Assembly: GCA_011319805.1 (NCBI GenBank)
Contig: SJRY01000235.1
Coordinates: 62,001-126,000 of the forward strand
Direction: 5' to 3'
DNA: 64,000 nucleotides
DNA from: Macrocybe gigantea
Taxonomy: Eukaryota > Basidiomycota > Agaricomycetes > Agaricales > Callistosporiaceae
Position 1 is the stretch's first letter. The number at the start of each line of letters is the position of its first letter. The notes under the pieces were generated by a model. That model had not been told where the DNA came from and made no database searches. It saw only the letters and a list, made by a program, of their open reading frames with translations. Of the stretch, positions 56,974 to 64,000 are shown piece by piece. A program made the translations under genes and the position numbers.

Positions 56974-59137
56974 ATGATGGATGCCTCAATAAACTGCTGT
57001 CATTCAGAGGTATTGACGTGTGCTTCATTCTGGATACCATTGTGAACATCGTGATACCTTGTGCAGCGTTGCAGCTCGCCAACGAACAGAGGAACGCATA
57101 TGGAATGCGATACAATGATTTCACTCGTTATCGGTGCGCTGGGCTTTCCTAAGTCTTATTCTCGGAGCAGTATGCTGGAGGTCTTTGTTAGGAAACACTG
57201 CGCCAACCGCACCCACCGCCTGAGATCCAGTCTGAAAATGACGCATGGCAAAGGTCGAGACTTTAAGAAGCTTCCACCTCTTACGAAGATAACATACGAG
57301 AAGGACAGTGAGTGCCCCATCATACCTTCTTCTAACAGAGGTTTATGTCATCCTTTTCTTTCCAAGTCTCCAATTACTCTTATTCGAAGCGGAACGAGCG
57401 TGGGCTTATGCTCAGGATCTCATTGCTGAATCATTGAAGCCAAAGATTGAAAGCAAGGGACATTGCGTCACAGTGCAACGGGTCGATTTCGTAGGGCTGT
57501 CCATTGGGCGACTCAGCTTCTGTCGCATTGTCAAACGCTCTATGCCTCGTCTCGCATGTCCGCTGAGAATCTGCTGGAAGTCACGGTTTACACGCTCATA
57601 CTCAATGGGAGATTTCTCCGCTATCGCGAAGAATTCGAAGACTCTCTAGTGCAGCTGAGTGTTGCCCGAAGCTTGCTCGACCATCTTGCCTCTTCAGCTA
57701 CTACGAGCAGGGATCAGGCCTTGGCTGTTCTGTTTTCGGACGAAATCAGCCCGGAGATCAGATATTGTGCGCACGAACTCGGCAGATCCAAAGCGTACGA
57801 TATAGACAGGATTGTGGCGGAAGTTGCACCGAAAAATCAGAACGAGATTGTCGAAGGGTGCGACGCGCTTATCGAAAGGCTGAAAGTTGAGATGAAGGCC
57901 AATGGAGGCGAAGAAAACAGGAGAAGGCTCAAGGAGCTCACGTGGGAGGGTGAAGCCGTGCCGGTCAGAAACCCGGAACTCGTTGACGTCCTACTCAAGG
58001 TCCAAGACGCTGAGCTGAAGCTCGCTAGCCACAAAAAAGTTTCCAAAGACAGTGAAAGCAAACAGAAGGTGGCCTCGCAAAAGGAAAACCGGTCAAAGAA
58101 AGGCGTTGCGGCTTACGACGCCATTCTCCTGGCGCTGAGCGATGCGGAAGAAGTGGGAAGAAAGCTAGTCCAGGCGCAACAGGTGTGCTCGTTCATCTTC
58201 AGCTGGTTTGGCGTTCTGATTTTTGGTTGCGCAGGCCAGTGCCTCGAGTTCCGGTTCGATGAGCCGAGGCCGCGATGTTCATTTCGTCCACGCATACATC
58301 GTTTTCCAGCTCCTCTCTCGTCGCATTGAGAGAGATTTGCTCCTCACATCAGCTCTCCTCACGACATTCAAGGATGGAGCGCCGCAGAGCACGAAACATA
58401 CCTCCGAATCCAAGCGAGCGCATGTCGACGGCCGGCTGTATCCTGCTGTCGTCAAGCTCTTGGACACAGTTCTTCAAAGTCTGACTCAGATGCGCGCTTT
58501 GAACATTGTCGACGAGAATCCAGACCTCGCTGCCGCGATAGAAGCCAGGACATACTTCGTGCAAGCTCAAAGGTAGATCAAATTCTGTTCAATGGAAAAG
58601 ATCTCATGTCTTCCGTCTAGGTGTCTCTACCTTGCTCGCTGTTACGCGCCTCTCCACAGTTATGCCGAAGCGTTAACCCTCATCCAGCATGGCAATCTGC
58701 ATATCCGCGAAACGCACATGGCGCTCTCGTCTGCCGGTTCCGATCCCATCTCGGCCAGGGACCCATCATTCTTCCCTCTAACTGGCGTGGATGTTTCCGA
58801 ACTGGAGAACGAGCTCAACGCTGATGGATTCAATTTGAAGAAAGACTGGTTTACCTACAACGGTGGCTCGGCCATCGCCGATCCGACGACGTACAAGAAA
58901 CCTCTGTTCTTCAATATTGCCCTGAACTACATAGAACTCGACATGGATCGCTTATTGGCGCGTGCTGGAAAGGCACCTTCCACACCGGCACCAGCTGCAA
59001 TACCAGTGGAGCCAGCATCTGAGAAGAAGCCTACCAAAACAAAGGTTGAGGAGGTGAGAGCCCCGACACCGGAACCACCAGCTCCAAGTCGTGGTGGATT
59101 GAGCAGCTTGTTGGGCGGATGGTGGGGCAGAAGTTGA
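56974..59137 (+). CDS. SRP68: signal recognition particle subunit SRP68
   Basis: Largest protein of the SRP S-domain; it binds 7S RNA with SRP72 and contributes to docking and translocation. N-terminal RNA-binding part: LQLANEQRNAYGMRYNDFTR, then HCANRTHRLRSSLKMTHGKG and LLLFEAERAWAYAQDL. After this come RHSATGRFRRAVHWATQLL, DEISPEIRYCAHELG, TSESKRAHVDGRLYPAVVKLL and YLARCYAPLHSYAEALTLI. C-terminus: LSSLLGGWWGRS, with a Pro-rich stretch before it. In the GGG run at 57457-57459 one extra G joins IESKG to TLRHSATG. The start codon is uncertain: ATG 56974 is the first candidate before the GTATTG...GTGCAG intron, but its frame does not match the next exon without one missing base. Confidence 0.88.
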
Positions 59138-59227
59138 ATTGCAGGAGTATTGTACACGCAATGTATTGTACACAAAAAACGTTGGATAAAGATGAGAGGT
59201 CCACGATGAAATGATCATGTCCGAGTA

Positions 59228-62200
59228 TCATGCAACGAACTGTAGAGCTTTCAAATTCACGAAATTCGAACAATCAATGAACGTACCTCTTCGGCCCTTT
59301 TCTCCGGTATATCAGAAGCACCGTGAACATCAGCCGCTTCTTCATGGCTGATGAGACTGAGGCTACGGCCGACCTTTTTCACTTCCGACCAGAACTGGGT
59401 GTTGCCTGGGTCCGATAGACACTTGTTTCTCAGTGCCTGCAGAAACCTGAGTGCAGAAAATGAGACTATGTCCAAAATCTGCCGAGGTGCACTACCACTC
59501 ACGCATTCCAAGCATCGATTTCATCCTCCTAAAACATACCTCAAACGTCACTCTCAGTGAGAATGCGAAGGTACGGAATACAGTACCTTCAGACATGTGT
59601 CCCTCATGGATCGCATGCATTCCAACAACTCAGAGGTTCTCCTGGAAGTGAAAGGTCTCATGACAATCTCCGTTATGACCGTGCCCAGATCTTCCACAGC
59701 CTTGGACACAACATCTCCCTGCTCGAGGTTCTTTCGGAAGTCCGCCAACGGATAAGTTGAACCAATGATTCGGCCTGGGGCTCGTCCTAGATCAACTTCG
59801 GGGATACCGATCGAGCAGGAGTGGGGAGGGGTGCACCAGCAGGCCCTTTTTCATGGCTTGGCAGCGAAGGCTTGGTGGCTTTTGGAAGGTTCTCTTCCTC
59901 TTCCTCTTCCGTCTCGCTGTCATCTGCGGCTGGCTTCTTTTCGGGCGTTCCGGCCACCCTGTTACGCTGAGTTGAGGCTGGCGGGAGTTTGTGCTCCAAC
60001 AGGAGCAACGTATCGTCCCCTTCTTCAGCGTGGACATGGCCATCAGCGCGGGTGCGCGCGACTTTCTTTGGAACTGTTTACAAACACTTAGCAGAAAGCA
60101 TTGTCGATCCTAACTATGGCGACGTACCTGAGCGAAGCTTGAAGGTTTCTTTACAGTCTTCGATAGCATCCCGCGCACGCTTTAAGACGCGTTTTGGTGG
60201 ATCAAAGTACTTCAATAGTTCGGGATGAGGAGGCGGAAGCGGATAATTGTTGAGGTCTGATACGACAGCACAATGGAACATGGCTTGTTTGATCCTGTGA
60301 AGAGCTGGATTGTATGACTGAAGTGTGTCAAACCATGGCAGGCGCGTGCTGAAACAGGTTCAGTCTGAAATACTTGATAGTTAACAGATGCATAGTTACC
60401 CGTCTAGCGTGTCCGGTCTCTTCGACACCAGCGTCCATGAGATCCATGGCATCCACAAACTGATCCATTGCTTCCACTTGCTTTTGTTGGGAAGGTAAGA
60501 ATGTTCCGTGACGGGTTCCCCTTTTTTCGAAACCAGGTGGTCAAGAGAGGCGAAAGGGTACTTGCGGACGTCATCGGCGAAAGGCATCTAGACTGAATCA
60601 GGACTCCATTCTCTCGCCATACAAACCATAACGCACTTGAGTAAAAAGGAAACAGTCGACCGATTGAAACATGATTGGTGTCAAGACTCCCATTTTAGGA
60701 TCCATGCCGTCTTTCGTGACCCAACGAACGATGGCCATGACATCCTTCTCGTACATAGCTTGAACAATGGAAGATAGCGCTGCTTGTTGCTGGCCTGAGG
60801 ATGGGTCGGCCCAAACATATTGAATTTCTCCCATGCTGAGCTCACGGCGGAACTGTAGAGTTTCGTGCTTGAGAGAGGAAAGTATGGCAAGAAGATCCTC
60901 ACTCACATTCTTTCTGGGGAAGAACCCACAGATGTCCATGCCCTTCTTTGTGGGTAGCCTGGGGAATTGTCCGTCGGGACAAGGTGCATATGTAGTTCCA
61001 TATTTGTATCCTTTTATAAGCTCTTCCTTCTCGACCTTTTCTAAGTGTTCCTCTTTTCCCTTCTGTTCCGGATGGCCATCTTCCAGCATCGGTTCACCTT
61101 CCTCCTCCATGCTCACGTCCTCGCCCTCCTCGCCCTCATGATCCTCACTCCTATCCACGAAGTACTCGGTTCTCGGTCTGAGCTGCGTAAATGCAACCTG
61201 AGAGGCATCAGTGCCATCTACACGGTCACGACGTGCAAATTTCTTCCAGCTCTTTGGCCGGGAGACGGCAGTACATTTGCTCGTCTTGATCATTATTTCA
61301 AGGGCTTCTTTGGGTTTGTTCTCTACATCGCCGAGTCGCAAGACGGATCCCATGAGTGTGGACTTGGTCTGTTTGATGTCAGGACGTGCAGCCTCACGCA
61401 ACGCCAGGGCACAGGTACCAATAACACCCGATTTCATTGTTGATATGAAATTTCGATAGAAAGATTCGTTGATTCTCTGGGAAACAGCATCTCGGAATGC
61501 CATAAAAGCGGATGAGAAGTGTGATAGGATACCTTGATGTCCGTCTTGTTGGGTTCTTCGTAAGGAAGCTCCTGGTCGTCAAAATCGACCCCACTGAGGA
61601 TTGGTGAGACGCCGATATCGGACGGTCGTGAGGGAACATGACGTACACAATTGTCAAACTAACGTCTAGAGAGTTCATCTTCTTGACGGTGGCCTCCCAA
61701 TCCTCTATCTCCATCGGATTCGAACCATCTGTCACTAGGATGATTTTTCGTGTCCACTTTTTCCTAGTGCGCAAGTGCTCATCCTGTGTTTCTATTGCAA
61801 CTATCAGAGCGTCAATGGCTGCGCATGCCGTCAAACCGCTGAAATGTTAAAATGACTAGACTACGCACGATCTCCAATTTCACCGGAAGGTTGGAGGGCG
61901 TCCAGTTGCCTCAATGTCTGAGCATTCGGTTGTCCAATAGGAATGTACTCCGAGACGTGTTCATAGCCACCGTTATTGACATGAATGGTATTATCAGAAT
62001 CTATTTCCAACATGGGTCGAAGAGAAATGTTCAAACAGGAAGATGGGGGCTGACCTGCGGAACCAAAGATGATGACGCCACATTGGTCAGTCTTGCGTCC
62101 GTTGAAGATCTGGATCCAGGTCAGGCCAAGATGGGAGCTAAAAGCGTGTCCAAAATGGTCACCATTTCCTGAACTTTTAACTTGACAAACTGAAGCGCCC

Positions 62201-62390
62201 ATTCGAGACTGGTGATTTCGATTTGCTTCAAGTCGCCGTTGGTGTCCGGCGGCAGTTCTATGATTCTCTTATTGTTCATGGACGGAGAGACGTCCACGAC
62301 GAACATCGTAACGGTAAACTATGCCTTGCGTCAAAAGGTGGCAAGAGGCATTGAACAGGGAGCACATACACCTGCGCGTTCGACTGGCAT
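59228..62390 (-). CDS. KU80: Ku80 subunit of the DNA end-binding complex
   Basis: With Ku70 it forms the ring that loads on broken ends for non-homologous end joining, and it also acts at telomeres. Start ATG 62390 gives MPVERAG, then FTVTMFVVDVSPSMNNKR begins the vWA domain (TDQCGVIIFGSAG, RKIILVTDGSNPMEIEDW). The beta-barrel core reads GTTYAPCPDGQFPRLPTKKGMD split over the frame, MDICGFFPRKNVS, and PIMFQSVDCFLFTQVRYGL. Next come MPFADDVRKYPFASLDHL, ALHRIKQAMFHCAVV and LPPPHPELLKYF. The C-terminal helical part follows. In the TTTT run at 60482-60485 one extra base (A on the coding strand) converts the frame to KKQVEAMDQFVDAMDLM. The last exon is probably FVA after a GTACGT intron; without it the frame would end at 59257. 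Many introns. Confidence 0.93.
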
Positions 62391-62602
62391 GTTGGTGTGA
62401 CGGTGAGTGATTCACGCGACGGACAATTAACGCGACAAAAGTCAATCACGTGCTGTGACATGGAGAGAAAGAGTGACAGTAACGGACTCCGCCTCGTCTT
62501 TTGCTCGGTCATCACGGGGGCATTCGTGACTTTTTCTGAATTCTGCAGTTGTTCACAGCGCGACTGTTGACGCGCGACAAATCCGGCAGCACCTTTCCTC
62601 CC
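62391..62602. promoter_or_regulatory. Ku80/SNF2-like divergent promoter with ACGCG motifs
   Basis: 212 bp between divergent starts. ACGCG cores at 62414-62418, 62430-62434 and 62570-62574, two of them as ACGCGAC, and a palindromic CACGTG at 62447-62452. MBF-like binding is possible. Confidence 0.5.
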
Positions 62603-64000
62603 ATGTCTACCTCAATCATGGCCAACGCCCTCACTCAGGCCATGCCCCCGCAGCAGGCCCAGCCAAGACCTCAAGGAATGCCTGATTTGCAGCAATTAAT
62701 CTTGGTCAGTTGCGCTTAACATCTCTCGTCCTCCTCTACAATGCTCATGTCTTACCTCTCAGCGAGCCAACTTTTTGCGGAAAAACCCCACGAGCAAAAG
62801 ACCCCAATGAGCTGGAGCAGCTCATGAAATACATCCAGGTAGTTGGTGAGTAGTCACCGCTTTGGTCCTGAACCAACCAAACCCCCCTGATGCAATTTTT
62901 CGGTAATTCAGCTCAGGCTCGGGGTCAAGCACCCTCTGCCGGTACTAATCAACAGCAGCAGTTGCCTCCAAATCAGCACCAACAGCCGATGACCAACGGT
63001 CATGTTCAACAGCCTCTTGCGAATGGTTCCGCCTCCATCACATCCGGGCCAGTACCTAATCCTTCCTACCCCCAATCGCAAACACCCGTGTCTTTTACGA
63101 ACGAACAGATCGAGGCTCTGCGAGCTCAGATACAAGCGTTCAAATTCATCAGCCGTGGCCTCCCCGTCCCGGAGAATATTCTACAGGCCACACGCATTCC
63201 CAACAACGCCATTCCCGACCTCGAGAAGCTCCTGCAAGGCTCTGATGTATCATCTAGAATAGTCGACGCTGCTGTCAAGGTTGCTAAAGGGGAGCCCGCC
63301 GTCAGCACTCCTGCCACAACCTCACTCCTCGAAGAATCGGTCAAGGCGGAAGATACCGATTTGACTATTAATCTAGCCAACCTTCCCAAAGGTCCTTTCT
63401 TAGAAGACAATGTCAACTCGGGAATATACCCATACAATGCATACCGCCATCCCTTCTCCCATCTCAAACGATCCGCCGAGACCGACCCTCAACTCTTTGC
63501 GACCAGACTGCAGAGGCTCCTTATCCCCACCGTCATGCCGGCTGGTCTGGATGCTTATCAGATACTCAATGAACGAGATCGCTACGTCGAAGCCCGCATT
63601 CAGCAGCGTATCCGTGAGCTCGAGGCTATGCCTTCGACCATGGGTGATGGAACTTTTGACACCAGCTTTCATCCAGAGCAGATGAAGGAGGAGAAAGAAA
63701 ATGATGCCGCGGGATCCCAGAGCACCCTTGACCACCTGAGCGCCCTCGCTCATCCCTCTCCTACCGCCCACGGCAAACTTCGCGCCATGATCGAGCTCAA
63801 GTCTCTCAGGCTTCTTGACAAACAGCGATCCATGCGAGCTCACGTTGCCGAACGTCTGAATCATGGCTCGATGCTGCCCCTCAACCGCTTAGATTTCAAG
63901 CGAACCCGTAAACCCGTCCTTCGTGATGCACGCATGACAGAACAGGCGGAGAGGAAACAACGAGTCGAACGCGAGCGGAGGGCAAAGCGCAAGCATGTAG
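62603..64000 (+). CDS. SNF2/STH1-type remodeler ATPase, N-terminal part
   Basis: Partial at the right edge; the ATPase domain would lie beyond it. Start ATG 62603 gives MSTSIMANALTQAMPPQQ. Next come LRANFLRKNP and DPNELEQLMKYIQVV, a Gln-rich stretch, and the QLQ motif (FTNEQIEALRAQIQAFKFI, SRGLPVP). A helical region with YNAYRHPFSHLKRSAE, LNERDRYVEARIQQRIRELE and LRLLDKQRSMRAHVAERLNHG leads into the HSA domain (RDARMTEQAERKQRVERERR), which binds actin-related proteins. This order is that of the catalytic subunit of SWI/SNF or RSC. Introns at 62705 and 62847. The frame breaks in the AAAA run at 62796-62799; removing one A, or adding two, joins NPTSK to DPNEL. I cannot choose between Snf2 and Sth1 from this part. 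Confidence 0.88.

Noticed and set aside
1..64000. Programmed ribosomal frameshifting as the cause of the frame breaks
   Set aside because: The sites share no slippery heptamer or downstream structure that I could see, and they lie in unrelated housekeeping genes; a sequencing artefact is simpler.

Overview
The window is nuclear DNA of a filamentous basidiomycete, most likely an agaricomycete. Genes are dense and on both strands, and nearly all are split by many short introns (about 47-100 bp, GT-AG, often GTACGT or GTGAGT donors). There is no operon structure. The protein families are fungal: a copper-fist regulator, Hob1/Rvs167, Sap30, a fungal CofD/YvcK homologue, and a rhodanese-PTP phosphatase. 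I see no tRNA or rRNA genes, transposons, viral genes or CRISPR arrays.

Layout. 0.7-3.5 kb: RanBPM/Gid1-like SPRY-LisH-CTLH protein (+). 3.8-5.0: HEM3 (+). 5.3-6.2: UBE2W-like E2 (+). 6.7-8.2: copper-fist transcription factor (-). 9.0-9.9: NFU1 (-), head to head with ALG1 (+, 10.1-12.1). 12.2-13.3: SDO1 (-). 13.7-15.5: BAR-SH3 protein (+). 15.9-24.2: a very large UvrD-like helicase/TPR protein (+). 24.6-26.2: secreted Asn/Gly-rich repeat protein (-). 26.6-27.4: SAP30 (-), head to head with ARO2 chorismate synthase (+, 27.5-29.1). 29.5-30.7: unknown membrane protein (-). 30.9-33.0: CofD/YvcK-like protein (-), head to head with a small membrane protein (+, 33.2-34.0). 34.2-35.7: single-pass glycoprotein (-). 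36.2-39.6: GCN20/ABCF3 (+). 40.6-46.2: TOP2 (+). 46.3-50.2: rhodanese-PTP phosphatase (+). 50.2-51.8: gene-poor stretch. 51.8-54.3: WW/poly-Q protein (+). 54.6-55.3: ISA1 (-). 55.4-56.8: GET3 (-), head to head with SRP68 (+, 57.0-59.1). 59.2-62.4: Ku80 (-), head to head with a SNF2/STH1-type remodeler (+) that runs off the right edge.

Functional links are loose, as expected for a fungal chromosome, but some neighbours are related. NFU1, ISA1 and HEM3 all serve iron-sulfur or heme synthesis. GET3 and SRP68, from the two ER-targeting routes, share one short divergent promoter. TOP2, Ku80 and the SNF2 ATPase act on DNA or chromatin, and their promoters carry ACGCG-type elements like those bound by MBF/SBF.

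Two caveats apply. First, at least thirteen places in otherwise well-conserved genes need one extra base, almost always in a homopolymer, to stay in frame. This looks like a systematic base-calling error in the source assembly, not gene decay. Second, all exon borders were inferred by eye from frame, splice consensus and remembered family conservation. Borders given exactly are those where frame and conservation agree; other coordinates mark only the outer limits of a gene.
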